A stretch of DNA of 64,000 nt from an uncultured SAR86 cluster bacterium (GTDB lineage: Bacteria; Pseudomonadota; Gammaproteobacteria; Magnimaribacterales; AG-339-G14): NCBI GenBank assembly GCA_902561325.1, contig CACEOL010000001.1, forward strand, positions 62,001-126,000. Reading direction: 5' to 3'. A program made the position numbers and the translations under genes. This document shows, in pieces, positions 23,848 to 34,224 of this stretch; position 1 is the first letter of the stretch; each line of letters begins with the position of its first letter. The notes beneath the pieces are model-generated. The model saw only the letters and a program-made list of their open reading frames with translations. It did not search any database and was not told where the DNA came from.

Positions 23848-23859
23848 TTTTAAAGAACA
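23848..23859 (-). promoter_or_regulatory. boxA-like antitermination element in the rRNA spacer
   Basis: The minus strand reads TGTTCTTTAAAA, close to E. coli boxA (TGCTCTTTAACA). The same 12-mer recurs in the leader before 16S. Two copies, one before each large rRNA, is the arrangement known for rrn antitermination by the Nus complex. Confidence 0.7.
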
Positions 23860-23935
23860 CATCACTTATTTTTCTATGAAAATAGTAAGACAAGTAATTC
23901 GAACGGACACTCACAATAAAAGTCGTGTAATTTGT

Positions 23936-25469
<1,534 letters not shown>

Positions 25470-25567
25470 AATTAAACGATTATTTTTTTTAAAAAAATAA
25501 TAAAAAATGGGTGACTATCGAATTTCGATAATCTAAAAATTGACACTAACCTTTATTAAAATGGTAA

Positions 25568-25588
25568 GTGCCCGCACGAATTACTTGT
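25568..25588 (-). repeat. 16S rRNA processing stem, leader arm
   Basis: This 21-base arm pairs with 23890-23910 beyond the other end of 16S: CGAATTACTTGT and ACAAGTAATTCG are exact complements, and the rest pairs with a few mismatches or G-U pairs. Such stems loop out the 16S precursor for RNase III. Confidence 0.75.
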
Positions 25589-25594
25589 TTATAG

Positions 25595-25606
25595 TTTTAA
25601 AGAACA
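25595..25606 (-). promoter_or_regulatory. boxA-like antitermination element in the rRNA leader
   Basis: TGTTCTTTAAAA on the minus strand, identical to the spacer copy at 23848-23859. It lies between the rrn promoter and the 16S processing stem, as expected for a Nus-factor loading site. Confidence 0.7.
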
Positions 25607-25639
25607 CCCGAGCCTATTTTTCTTAGGCACGAGCGAGCG

Positions 25640-25645
25640 ATTATA
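25640..25645 (-). promoter_or_regulatory. -10 box of the rRNA promoter
   Basis: A perfect TATAAT on the minus strand, followed by the GC-rich discriminator CGCTCGCTCG, a feature of stringently controlled stable-RNA promoters. No good -35 hexamer is visible (best guess TTTCTT, 16 bp upstream). It lies about 30 bp past the tyrS stop. A small hairpin GCCTA/TAGGC follows in the leader. The rest of the 206-base leader (25470-25675) holds the boxA and stem arm listed separately. Confidence 0.65.
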
Positions 25646-25675
25646 CATGGCTTTTAATAATAAGAAAGCGAAGAT

Positions 25676-26899
25676 TTAGCCTTTTTTTAGCTTTATTTTC
25701 AAGTGCTTCAGCTTGCCTACCTGATAGGTATTTTCAGACGGATTTTGAACCAAAATAGCATCATCTGAAAGCTTATTTCCATCTATTTTTACCGCGCCTT
25801 GAGAAATCATTCTCCTAGCTTCTGATTTACTTTTGCAAAGCCTATCATTGCCAAGTTTCTCACTAGACAATAGATCAACAATTGATATTGAAGATGCTTT
25901 AATAGATAAGGTAATTAGTTTGATTTCTGTAGGGTCATTGCCCCTAGAAAACCTATTTGTGAATTCTTTCTGAGCGAGAAATGCTTTTTCTTCGCCATGA
26001 AATCTTGCCACAATTTCTGCAGAAAGTATTTTTTTTGCTTCCATAGGATTTAGTCCTTTTTTGGTTTTATTCTTTATATCTTTAATCTCAGCTGAGGTCT
26101 TAAAACTTAACAAATCAAAGTATCGCCACATTAAGTCATCTGAAATTGACATGATTTTACCAAACATATCGTTTGGATTTTCTTGCAGACCGATATAATT
26201 ATTTAAAGATTTTGACATTTTCTTCACGCCATCAGTCCCTTCCAAAATTGGCAAAGTCATAATAATCTGCTCTTCCAAACCAAATGATTTTTGAATATCT
26301 CTGCCTACTAAAAGATTAAACTTTTGATCGGTTCCGCCAAGCTCGACGTCTGATTTAAGCTCAAAAGAATCGTATCCTTGGACAAGAGGGTATATAAATT
26401 CATGAATGGAGATGGGTTTATTACCTTTGTATCTTTTACTGAAATCATCTCTTTCCAGCATTCGAGCAACTGTCATCTTTGAACTTAAATTAATAAGCTC
26501 TGCGCTTGTCATTTTCTTAAACCATGAAGAATTAAATTCAATTTTTGTTTTTTTCTTATCTAAGATTTTGAAAATTTGTTCTTGATAAGTTTCGGAATTT
26601 TTCTTGAGTTGCTCTAGAGTTAATATTGGACGAGTTTCGCTAACACCAGAAGGGTCGCCTATCATTCCGGTGAAATCTCCTATTAAAAAAACAACCTTAT
26701 GTCCAAGATCTTGAAATTGTTTTAATTTATTAATCAAAACAGTATGGCCTAAGTGTAAGTCAGGAGCAGTTGGATCAAATCCAGCTTTGATGATTAAAGG
26801 TTTATCTTTGTTTAATTTTTTTTCTAAACCTTTTTCAGGGATGATTTCTTCAACCCCACGTTTTAATATTTCTAATTTTTCTGAAGTTGATAAACTCAT
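25676..26899 (-). CDS. tyrS: tyrosyl-tRNA synthetase (TyrZ type)
   Basis: Class I synthetase that charges tRNA-Tyr. The signature HLGHTV replaces [16 protein letters not shown] is the Rossmann block typical of the longer-branch TyrZ type, and KMSKS is present ([13 protein letters not shown]). The C-terminal region from about residue 340 is an S4-like RNA-binding domain ([17 protein letters not shown]). Length is 407 aa. It is directly upstream of the rRNA operon, as tyrZ is in Pseudomonas, so read-through into rrn is possible. Confidence 0.95.
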   Translation of the reverse strand: MSLSTSEKLEILKRGVEEIIPEKGLEKKLNKDKPLIIKAGFDPTAPDLHLGHTVLINKLKQFQDLGHKVVFLIGDFTGMIGDPSGVSETRPILTLEQLKKNSETYQEQIFKILDKKKTKIEFNSSWFKKMTSAELINLSSKMTVARMLERDDFSKRYKGNKPISIHEFIYPLVQGYDSFELKSDVELGGTDQKFNLLVGRDIQKSFGLEEQIIMTLPILEGTDGVKKMSKSLNNYIGLQENPNDMFGKIMSISDDLMWRYFDLLSFKTSAEIKDIKNKTKKGLNPMEAKKILSAEIVARFHGEEKAFLAQKEFTNRFSRGNDPTEIKLITLSIKASSISIVDLLSSEKLGNDRLCKSKSEARRMISQGAVKIDGNKLSDDAILVQNPSENTYQVGKLKHLKIKLKKG

Positions 26900-26964
26900 G
26901 AATGTAATTATTTATTTCTCAAAAAATTTATATATATCTTTGAAATGATACTCTAAAAACGTAA

Positions 26965-28251
26965 ATGAAAAATTTAATTCTTGATATTAAGTATTATTTG
27001 CTCTTTCTATTAGTTGTTTTAGCTGCATTCTATTTGTATCTAAATTTTGGTATCAATTTCAACAAAAATTACTCTCCAGAAATAATTGCAGATGCCTCAT
27101 TTAGAGACCAAATAACTTTAAATGAGAATCAGGATGAGAAAATCTTCAAAGGAGCCTTATCTAAGAAAATCAAAGTGGATAAAAATGATACCTTAATTAA
27201 GATACTAAGCTCTAACGGGGTAGAAAATAGGTACATTAAAGCCCTAATTAAGACTAAAGGTTCTGAGAAGCTTGCCAATATAAAAGCTGGTGATTTTGTG
27301 GAAATTGCATTCTCTGAAAATAAAATACCTAAGGAAATATTTGTTACTAGAAATGGTTTGAGGGGGGTTTTAGCAGAATTCAAAGACAAAACTTACTCCA
27401 TAAAAGATCATGAAAGAGTTCCAGAGGTTATTGAAAGGTTTGCTTCTGTGACCATTGATGAGTCTTTATATCAATCAGCATTGAAAGAAGGAATATCAGA
27501 TAGTGTGATTATGGATTTAGTATTTATATTTGGCTGGGATATAGATTTTGTTTTTGATATCAGGTCGGGAGATAGCTTTGAAATTCTTTATGAGGAATAT
27601 TTTTATAAAGGAGAAAAAATCAAAAATGGAGATATTAAAGCCGCAAGATTTAAAAGAGGAAAAAAAGTTTTTTCAGCGATAAGATTCTTTAGTAACGTTT
27701 CGGGAACAAAAGAATACTTTTCCACAAGAGGAGAAAACGTTAAAAAAGCTTTTTTAAGAACGCCTGTCGAATTTTCTTACATAAGTTCTCGTTACAATCT
27801 AAAAAGAAAACATCCTGTCCTGAATAAAATAAGAGCTCATACAGGAGTAGATTATGCAGCGCCTACAGGAACTCCAGTAAGGTCAACCAGTTCAGGGACA
27901 GTGTCTTTTATCGGGAATAAAGGCGGTTATGGAAAACTTATTGAAGTAAAACATTCTGAAGACTACTCAACTCGCTATGCACACTTATCAAAATTTAACC
28001 CAAGATTAAAAAATGGTTCAAAGGTTGAGCAAGGGGAAACTATTGGATACGTTGGCCAGACAGGATTAGCAACTGGGCCGCACTTACACTACGAATTCAG
28101 AGTTGGAGGGAATCACACGAACCCTTTGACAGTAAAGCTGCCGGATGCAAAACCAATATCAGAAGTTGAAAAAAAAGAATTTTTTGATCATGCCATAAAG
28201 ATGATTAATCGACTTGATGAGCTATTCCTAAAATTTTATGCCGAAGTCTGA
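26965..28251 (+). CDS. M23 (LytM-type) murein endopeptidase, membrane-anchored
   Basis: Likely cleaves peptide crosslinks in periplasmic peptidoglycan, like MepM/YebA. A single hydrophobic segment at residues 8-28 anchors it in the inner membrane. The middle part holds an OapA/LysM-like region. The C-terminal peptidase domain keeps the zinc ligands in HTGVDYAAPTGTPV and TGPHLHYEFRVGG, and YAHLSKF. Length is 428 aa. It is divergent from tyrS and overlaps anmK by 14 bases; these neighbours match Pseudomonas, and anmK links it to wall recycling. Confidence 0.88.
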   Translation: MKNLILDIKYYLLFLLVVLAAFYLYLNFGINFNKNYSPEIIADASFRDQITLNENQDEKIFKGALSKKIKVDKNDTLIKILSSNGVENRYIKALIKTKGSEKLANIKAGDFVEIAFSENKIPKEIFVTRNGLRGVLAEFKDKTYSIKDHERVPEVIERFASVTIDESLYQSALKEGISDSVIMDLVFIFGWDIDFVFDIRSGDSFEILYEEYFYKGEKIKNGDIKAARFKRGKKVFSAIRFFSNVSGTKEYFSTRGENVKKAFLRTPVEFSYISSRYNLKRKHPVLNKIRAHTGVDYAAPTGTPVRSTSSGTVSFIGNKGGYGKLIEVKHSEDYSTRYAHLSKFNPRLKNGSKVEQGETIGYVGQTGLATGPHLHYEFRVGGNHTNPLTVKLPDAKPISEVEKKEFFDHAIKMINRLDELFLKFYAEV

Positions 28252-29361
28252 TTTATACATTGGTGTCCTCTCCGGTACTTCAGCAGACTCAATTGATGCA
28301 TTATTGGTTGATTTTTCAAGCTCGATTAAAGTAATTGATCGGTTTTCAGAAAAAATACCTATAACAGTTAAAAATAAAATATTTGAACTCGTTCTAAATA
28401 AAAAAGTTTCAAACTATGCTAGAAAACAAAAAGAATTAGACTGTATTTTAGGGGAGCTCATAGCTAGATGTGTTAACCAATTAATAAAAAAAACCAAGCT
28501 AGATAAGAAAATGGTTAAAGCTATAGGGAGTCATGGACAGACCATCAAACACAGTTCTTCAAGAAGAAACCCTTTTAGCTTGCAAATTGGAAATCCAAAA
28601 TTAGTTAAAAAACTAACAGGCATTAAAGTAGTTTATGGGTTTCGACAAAGCGACATAGCAAACGGGGGTATGGGCGCTCCTCTTACTCCGGCTTTTCATA
28701 ATGAGTATATGTCTAAAGCAAAAGTTAATCGTGCAATCATTAATATTGGCGGAATAACGAATGTAACTTTGCTGCCTTCAAAAGGCAAGATTCTGGGATG
28801 GGATATTGGACCTGGAAATTGTTTCATAGATCAGGCTATTAAAGATCTAACTAATGGAAAAAAACAATTTGATAACAAAGGTGCTTTGGCAAAAAAAAGG
28901 AAATCCACAAGTATTGAAAACTTCCATAAAAAAAATTTCTAAATAAAAGTTACTTCAAAAAACCGATCCCCAAAAGTCAGTCAGTTGAAAATTATGATTT
29001 AAAAAAATTTAAATTTGATCCATCAGAAAAAAAGAAACTTAAAGATGTGGATTTAATTTCAGGCTTAACCGAGATTACTTTTCAATTGATTTTAAGAGAC
29101 CTGCAAAAATATTGTAAACAAAAATACGAGATTTACTTTTGTGGCGGTGGAACAAAAAATGATTATTTAATGGATAAGTTTAAAGAACTAAAATTAGAAA
29201 ATCTGCAATTCTTCAAAACTTCAGATTTAGGAATTGACCCACTTGATGTAGAGGCAATGACTTTTGCTTGGTTAGCAAAGAAGAGAATAGAAAAACAAAA
29301 AATTAAATTAACCAGCGTTACCGGATCTAAACCTTGTTTGATGGGAGAGGTAATAAACTAA
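28238..29361 (+). CDS. anmK: anhydro-N-acetylmuramic acid kinase, frameshifted in an A8 run
   Basis: Phosphorylates and opens anhydroMurNAc recovered from peptidoglycan turnover. The N-terminal [28 protein letters not shown] and [12 protein letters not shown] blocks are diagnostic, and the C-terminal [11 protein letters not shown] and [16 protein letters not shown] finish the ASKHA fold. The first ORF stops at 28942. Reading A8 (28928-28935) as A9 gives [18 protein letters not shown] and restores the frame through to 29361 (374 aa, family about 370). Unlike the other breaks, this needs a base added rather than removed. The stop shares CTAA with the convergent erpA stop. Confidence 0.88.
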
Positions 29362-29705
29362 ATTGAGAAAGATGCTCCACAACCACAGGTTGTAGTTGCA
29401 TTTGGATTTTCGATGATAAATTTAGAACCTTCCAAATTTTCCACATAATCTAAAGTTGAGCCAAAAAGATATTGGATGCTTAGGGAATCAATCAATACCG
29501 ATACATCTTCTTCTTTTAAGACAGTATCATCGTCTTCAGCATTTTCATCTAGCTTAAAACCATATTGGAAGCCTGAACAGCCACCTCCCGTTACAAAAAC
29601 TCTAAGATGAAGATTTTTTTTGTTTTCTTCTGCTATTAAGTGTTTAACCTTTAAAACAGCATTTTCAGTAATGTTAAGTTCTTTTGGAACAAATTTTTCA
29701 ACCAT
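29358..29705 (-). CDS. erpA: iron-sulfur cluster insertion protein ErpA
   Basis: A-type Fe-S carrier that delivers clusters to apoproteins, in E. coli including IspG. The three conserved cysteines are visible in [12 protein letters not shown] and the C-terminal TTCGCGASF. It is 115 aa, with the N-terminal [18 protein letters not shown] segment of the family. It follows argC with a single-base gap, on the same strand. ErpA rather than IscA is supported by its place between anmK and argC. Confidence 0.92.
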   Translation of the reverse strand: MVEKFVPKELNITENAVLKVKHLIAEENKKNLHLRVFVTGGGCSGFQYGFKLDENAEDDDTVLKEEDVSVLIDSLSIQYLFGSTLDYVENLEGSKFIIENPNATTTCGCGASFSI

Positions 29706-29706
29706 A

Positions 29707-30688
29707 TCAATTACTCATTATATCCAAACATTGAATTGCTTGACTTGCAGCACCTTTTAATAGGTTATCAATCGCCGAATTAACGACTATTGTATTACTT
29801 TGGAAGGCATAAGTGACGGAAATATCGCAATAGAATGTATTTATTACATTTTTAATCTCTGCTATTTCTCCTTTTTCTTTAATCCTTACTAACTGATGCT
29901 TCTCGTAATAACTTTCATACAAATCATTGAGATTTAAATCATTTTGAGTGACTTCACAATAAAGTGTCACGTATTCTCCTCTGAACAATGGTAAAAGATG
30001 TGGGATAAAAATAACTTCATGGTCGAGATTGAATTCTGTTTTTAGAAAATCCTTTATTTCCGGTTGGTGTCTATGAAAATCAACATTATAAGATTTGAAA
30101 TTTTCTTTGATGTCATCTTCAAGACCGTTTTCTACTGAAGATTTACCTGCCCCGCTAATTCCAGATTTGGCATCCAAAATTATTTTTGAATTTTTTTGCA
30201 AGTAAGGAATAACTGGAAGCAATCCAAGAATGGAAGCAGTTGGATAACATCCAGGTACTGCGACTAAATTTGCTGCTTTAATTTTTTCTGCGGAATACTC
30301 AGGCAAGCCATAAATAGCTTGAGGCAGAAGATTATCAGCCCTGTGTTTGCTGTCATAAGTTTCTTGCCAAAGTTTTCCATTTGAAAGTCTAAAATCTGCA
30401 GAAAGATCTATGACTTTTACCCCTTTTTTTAAAACTTCTGGAACATAGTCCATTGAGTAGTCATGTTTGGTCGCAAAAAAAAACATAATCAAGATTATCA
30501 GGCATTTGATCTATTGGTTGTAATACTAATTTGCTATTCGTTTTTGAATAGACTTCTTTGTATTCCTTTCCTTCATGCGAAAAAGAAGAGACAAAGGCAA
30601 GGCTCAAATCTTCCCTAGACTCAACGATTGAAGCTAACTCTTCTCCTACATAGCCCGTAGCGCCTACTATTCCAATATTCAAAGACAT
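29707..30688 (-). CDS. argC: N-acetyl-gamma-glutamyl-phosphate reductase, frameshifted in a T9 run
   Basis: NADPH-dependent reduction of N-acetylglutamyl phosphate, the step after ArgB. The NADP loop [14 protein letters not shown] is in the short 5' ORF (30461-30688); the catalytic cysteine ([11 protein letters not shown]) and DLSADFRL are in the 3' ORF (29707-30492). The sense run T9 (30475-30483 as A9 on plus) read as T8 gives [12 protein letters not shown], matching the family FFATPH segment, and a 326-aa protein. It is divergent from thiD across 41 bp, and a TATAAT on its strand lies at 30715-30720. Confidence 0.92.
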
Positions 30689-30729
30689 TTATTTATTTTT
30701 AATTTTGCAAAAACATTATACTTTAAAGC

Positions 30730-31491
30730 ATGATCAAGGAAGACAAGCTTATTCTATCTATCGCAGGACACGATCCTACTGGTGGAGCCGGAATTCAAGT
30801 TGATGCACTAATCGCGAATCATCACGGCAAGCATTGTCTCTCAATTCTTACTTGTGAGACTGTTCAAAATTTGAAAAGTTTTGAGAAAATAATTCCTCAA
30901 GATGAAAAATATATTCAAGAATCTTTTAAGAATCTTTTAAAAAACTTTTCTCTGAAGTACTTCAAGGTTGGCTTGGTTCCTAATATCAAAATAGCCAGTA
31001 AATTGGGTAACTTAATTGCTTTAAACAAACCTGAAATTGTAGTGATAGATCCCATTTTGAAATCCGGTACTGGAAAAAAGCTTTTTCTAAAAAAAGATTT
31101 GGATTCACTAATACAAAAGCTCTATACGAAAGCAACTCTATTGACGCCAAACATTTATGAGTTGAAGACACTGACAAACAAAAAAAATATTTTAGATGGC
31201 ATTTTATTTTTACATGATCAAGGCATTGAAAGTGTTTACGTAACTGGAGAATTAAAAAAAGAAAAAATTAGAAATCATCTCTACTCAAAAGGTGAATTAG
31301 TAACTATTGATGAAGTTCCGAAGATGAAAAATATCATTCATGGTAGTGGATGTGCTTTATCGACATCAATCCTATGCTTTTTGGTAAATAAAAAAAGTTT
31401 GAAGGATGCTTGTTCGAAATCACAAAAGCTGATGAAAGTTTTAGTAAAAAATTCAAGAAATCATCTTCATCAGAATATTCTAAAAATCTAA
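30730..31491 (+). CDS. thiD: hydroxymethylpyrimidine/phosphomethylpyrimidine kinase
   Basis: Phosphorylates HMP to HMP-PP for thiamine synthesis. The ribokinase-fold signatures SIAGHDPTGGAGIQVDA at the N-terminus, VIDPILKSGTGKKL, LLTPNIYEL and the anion-hole HGSGCALSTSI near the C-terminus are all present. Length is 253 aa. A -10-like TATACT ends 7 bases before the ATG, leaving almost no leader and no room for a TPP riboswitch. thiE begins 2 bases after its stop. Confidence 0.92.
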   Translation: MIKEDKLILSIAGHDPTGGAGIQVDALIANHHGKHCLSILTCETVQNLKSFEKIIPQDEKYIQESFKNLLKNFSLKYFKVGLVPNIKIASKLGNLIALNKPEIVVIDPILKSGTGKKLFLKKDLDSLIQKLYTKATLLTPNIYELKTLTNKKNILDGILFLHDQGIESVYVTGELKKEKIRNHLYSKGELVTIDEVPKMKNIIHGSGCALSTSILCFLVNKKSLKDACSKSQKLMKVLVKNSRNHLHQNILKI

Positions 31492-31493
31492 TA

Positions 31494-32120
31494 ATGATTC
31501 AAGGACTTTATGCAATTACGCCTACTTGTTTGAAAGAAAACGATTTACTTCTTAAAACCGAAGTCTTGCTTAAAAGAGGTATTAAACTCATACAATACAG
31601 AGACAAAAGTATCGATAAAAAGACTTTTCGAGAAAAAGCCAATGCGCTTTTGAAGTTGGCCAAAAAATATGAAGCCAAGTTACTTATCAATGATTATGTC
31701 GAAATTTGTTTGGAAATAAGTGCCGATGGCTTTCACCTTGGTTTAGAAGATTACTCATCTGAGGAAAACTTAGAACTTTTAAAAAAGAACAAAGACTTTA
31801 TTACCAATAATTTGATAAGCGGTTTATCTTGTAAATGGAATAAAGAACTGGTGGTCAATCCTCCTGAAAATGAAATCAGATGGACTTATTTGGCAGTTGG
31901 GTCTTTTTATCCTTCCAATTCTAAGTCGACTATTTCGGAGAGAAATGAAAACGTAAAAAGAGAATTCCTAAGCTATACTGATAAGCCTCTTGTAGCTATT
32001 GGAGGTATCAATAAAAAAAACATCAAGGAAGTAAAAAATTGCGGTTATTCTTGTTTTGCCCTAAGTGAAGCCCTCTATAAAAATCCTGAACATGTTTTAG
32101 ATGAGTATAAAAAGTTATGA
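31494..32120 (+). CDS. thiE: thiamine-phosphate synthase
   Basis: Joins HMP-PP and thiazole phosphate to give thiamine phosphate. The ORF track begins at 31410 inside thiD; the ATG at 31494 (MIQGLYAITP) fits the family N-terminus and gives 208 aa. QYRDKS, LLINDYVEICLEISADGFHLG and AVGSFYPSNSKS are the phosphate and substrate-binding motifs, followed by VAIGGINKKNI. Its stop overlaps the next start (ATGA). No thiC or thiG is in the window, so the source of HMP and thiazole is unknown here. Confidence 0.9.
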   Translation: MIQGLYAITPTCLKENDLLLKTEVLLKRGIKLIQYRDKSIDKKTFREKANALLKLAKKYEAKLLINDYVEICLEISADGFHLGLEDYSSEENLELLKKNKDFITNNLISGLSCKWNKELVVNPPENEIRWTYLAVGSFYPSNSKSTISERNENVKREFLSYTDKPLVAIGGINKKNIKEVKNCGYSCFALSEALYKNPEHVLDEYKKL

Positions 32121-33097
32121 AAGTTATTGGTTTTGGCGCAGCGCTAGTCGATAAGCAATTTCTTATTAAAGATGATGCGCTAAATGCTCTAGGTATAGAA
32201 AAAGGTTTAATGACTTTAAATTCTGAAGAGGAACAGAATGAGTTACTTACTTTTCTGCAAGACCAAAATTACAAACAAATTTCTTCATGTGGAGGGTCAG
32301 CAACAAATAGCATTTATGCAGCTGCAGCTTTGGGAACCACCTCTGGCTTCATTGGAAAAGTTGCGCAAGATGAAGATGGCGAAATCTATAACGCAGATTT
32401 GAAAGACAATAACATTGAAATATCAAATTGCGTCACATCATCAGATGGCAAAACCGGTAACTGTATTGTTTTAATTACTCCGGATGCAGAAAGAACGATG
32501 AATACTTATCTTGGCGTTAGTTCTGAAACAAAATTTTCTGAAATAAATTTTGAGCAAGTATCTGAAACAAGTCTGCTCTTTATGGAAGCTTATGTGGTTA
32601 CTTCACCTGATACAAAAGATACCGCAAAGAAACTCATCAAAAGCTGTCACGAATCCGATATCAAAATAGCTTTGAGTCTTTCAGATCCTGGAATTGTTGC
32701 TGGCTTTAAAGACGAACTGAAATCTTGGATGGATAAGAAAATTGATTATTTATTTTGTAATCATGAAGAAGCAAAAACTTTTTGTGATGCCGATAACTTC
32801 GAAGGCTTAAGAAACTATGCAAAAACAATTTTTATCACTAACGGAGTTAACCCAACTATTGTTCTTGAGGAAAAACAAACCTATGAGATACCCGCTTATG
32901 AAGCTAATGCAGTCGATACCAATGGTGCTGGAGATATGTTTGCAGGTGGCGTAATTCACGGTTTGAGCGAAGGCTGGGAAAATGCTGAATCGGTAAAATT
33001 TGGTAACTTTTTGGCTTCAAAAGGAGTTGCTGAAATTGGACCAAGACTTAAAAAAAATAAATACCTCGAATATTTAAAGGAGTTCTCTAAAAAATAG
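32117..33097 (+). CDS. PfkB-family carbohydrate/nucleoside kinase (adenosine kinase-like)
   Basis: Ribokinase-fold kinase of 326 aa. CGGSATNSIYAAAALG is the PfkB substrate-side signature and DTNGAGDMFAGGVIHGL carries the catalytic aspartate and anion hole. The overall pattern (GLMTL near residue 33, no thiolase-like features) is like the adenosine kinase group found in many Proteobacteria. The substrate cannot be fixed from sequence; adenosine or a sugar are both possible. It overlaps thiE by 4 bases, but the pairing may be due to compaction rather than shared function. Confidence 0.82.
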   Translation: MKVIGFGAALVDKQFLIKDDALNALGIEKGLMTLNSEEEQNELLTFLQDQNYKQISSCGGSATNSIYAAAALGTTSGFIGKVAQDEDGEIYNADLKDNNIEISNCVTSSDGKTGNCIVLITPDAERTMNTYLGVSSETKFSEINFEQVSETSLLFMEAYVVTSPDTKDTAKKLIKSCHESDIKIALSLSDPGIVAGFKDELKSWMDKKIDYLFCNHEEAKTFCDADNFEGLRNYAKTIFITNGVNPTIVLEEKQTYEIPAYEANAVDTNGAGDMFAGGVIHGLSEGWENAESVKFGNFLASKGVAEIGPRLKKNKYLEYLKEFSKK

Positions 33098-33151
33098 GAA
33101 AATTAACTGGATACTTTCATCTTCTTTTGATAAATTCTGCTTTTCTAAATT

Positions 33152-33761
33152 ATGGCTACTAAAAATTCCAAAAAACCAACCAAAGCAAAAAAGCCTGAAG
33201 CTAAAAAAAATAACTAAGGTACAAAAAAAACCGGCAAAGAAACCAGCTGCAAAGAAGACAGGCAAACCAGTAAAAAAAGCAGCCGTTACTAAAAAAACGC
33301 CAAAAAAAGCTGCGGCCAAAGTAAGCGTCTCCTCTACAGATTTTTCAGCTTTCTTGAAGAATTTCCAGCCTTATAGGTCAAAGAAATCGGAAAAATACAT
33401 GAATAAAAATCAACAGAAGCATTTTCTGGGAATGCTGACCGCTTGGAAAGAAGCTCTTATTGAAGAACAAGAAAAAACTGAACAGTTAATTCAACAAGAT
33501 CAAAGTAATTTTCCAGATTCTTTGGATCGTGCTGCAAAAGAAGAAGAATTTATGCTGGAATTGAGAAAAAGAGAAAGAGAACGAAAACTTATAGGAAAGA
33601 TTGACCTTTCTCTGAAAGATTTAGAAGATAATCTTTACGGTTATTGTGAATCCTGTGGTGTTGAAATTGGCATCAAAAGATTGGAAGCCAGGCCCACTGC
33701 AACCAAATGCATCGATTGCAAAACCGTCGACGAAATTAAAGAAAAACAACAGTTCGGTTAA
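33152..33761 (+). CDS. dksA: DksA with histone-like Lys/Ala N-terminal tail, frameshifted in an A8 run
   Basis: RNA polymerase-binding partner of ppGpp. The core keeps the coiled-coil tip DSLDRA, the stretch KEEEFMLELRKRERERKLI and the zinc finger CESCG...CIDC. The track ORF starts at a TTG (33354), but the frame is open upstream. The ATG at 33152 opens a 21-codon ORF that ends just after A8 (33203-33210); as A7 it runs straight into DksA, for 202 aa. The added N-terminus of about 57 residues is histone H1-like, with some 23 lysines plus Ala and Pro. Such tails may bind nucleic acid, which is inference. It overlaps folK by one base. Confidence 0.8.
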
Positions 33762-34201
33762 TGTCGTCGCATCTTGCGTACTTGGTTTTAGGCTCTAACT
33801 TAGGGAATCGGTCAACAAATCTCATAAATGCCAAGACAGAAATAAGAGCACTTTCTGATACAAAAATTCTAAAAGAAAGCGAAATCTATAAGTCTCCTGC
33901 TTACGGTCCAATTGACCAGCCATTTTTTTTCAATCTTGCTTTGGAAGTTGAAACGAAGTTCTCGCCTTTGGTGCTTCTAGAACATCTACAAAAAATCGAA
34001 ACGAAACTCAAACGCGAAAAAGATTCTCACATGAAACCTCGAACCATTGATATCGATATTGTATTTTTTGATGACGAAATAATAGAAACGCCTCTTTTAA
34101 AAGTGCCGCACTACGATTGGCAAAATCGAGACTTTTTCATAAACCCGCTGAAAGAAATAAATTGCCAAGCTCAAGAATTTAAAAACTTTAGCTTTGACTA
34201 A
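33761..34201 (+). CDS. folK: 2-amino-4-hydroxy-6-hydroxymethyldihydropteridine pyrophosphokinase
   Basis: Pyrophosphorylates the pterin precursor of folate. The N-terminal LVLGSNLGNRSTNL, the LALEVET strand, and the metal/ATP signature KPRTIDIDIVFFDDE are conserved HPPK motifs, followed by VPHYDWQNRDFFINPL. Length is 146 aa, slightly shorter than E. coli FolK (159). It starts at TAATG with dksA, a neighbour pair also common in Gammaproteobacteria (dksA-gluQ-pcnB-folK region). Confidence 0.93.
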   Translation: MSSHLAYLVLGSNLGNRSTNLINAKTEIRALSDTKILKESEIYKSPAYGPIDQPFFFNLALEVETKFSPLVLLEHLQKIETKLKREKDSHMKPRTIDIDIVFFDDEIIETPLLKVPHYDWQNRDFFINPLKEINCQAQEFKNFSFD

Positions 34202-34224
34202 AGTTTTCAAGATAGAATTATTTA

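Larger units (their letters stand above)
23687..23935 (-). other. 16S-23S internal transcribed spacer without tRNA genes
   Basis: A 249-base AT-rich spacer. I find no tRNA-like cloverleaf or T-arm consensus in it. It contains one arm each of the 16S and 23S processing stems, a boxA-like element, and three inverted repeats: a 22-base perfect palindrome at 23750-23771, an 11-bp stem at 23779-23809, and a 10-bp stem at 23812-23833. Many gammaproteobacterial spacers carry tRNA-Ile/Ala or tRNA-Glu, so their absence is informative. Confidence 0.85.

Noticed and set aside
23687-23935. tRNA-Ile/Ala or tRNA-Glu in the 16S-23S spacer
   Set aside because: No GTTCRANNC T-arm or acceptor stem pairing was found on the minus strand; the hairpins there are simple AT-rich inverted repeats.
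30689-30729. TPP riboswitch before thiD
   Set aside because: Only 41 bp separates argC from thiD, too short for the TPP aptamer of about 100 nt, and none of its conserved segments (CUGAGA) is visible.
33074-33319. Minus-strand ORF rich in Phe/Ala, looking like a membrane protein
   Set aside because: It is the complement of the lysine-rich (AAA/AAG, GCx) DksA tail; the Phe runs come from poly-A codons.
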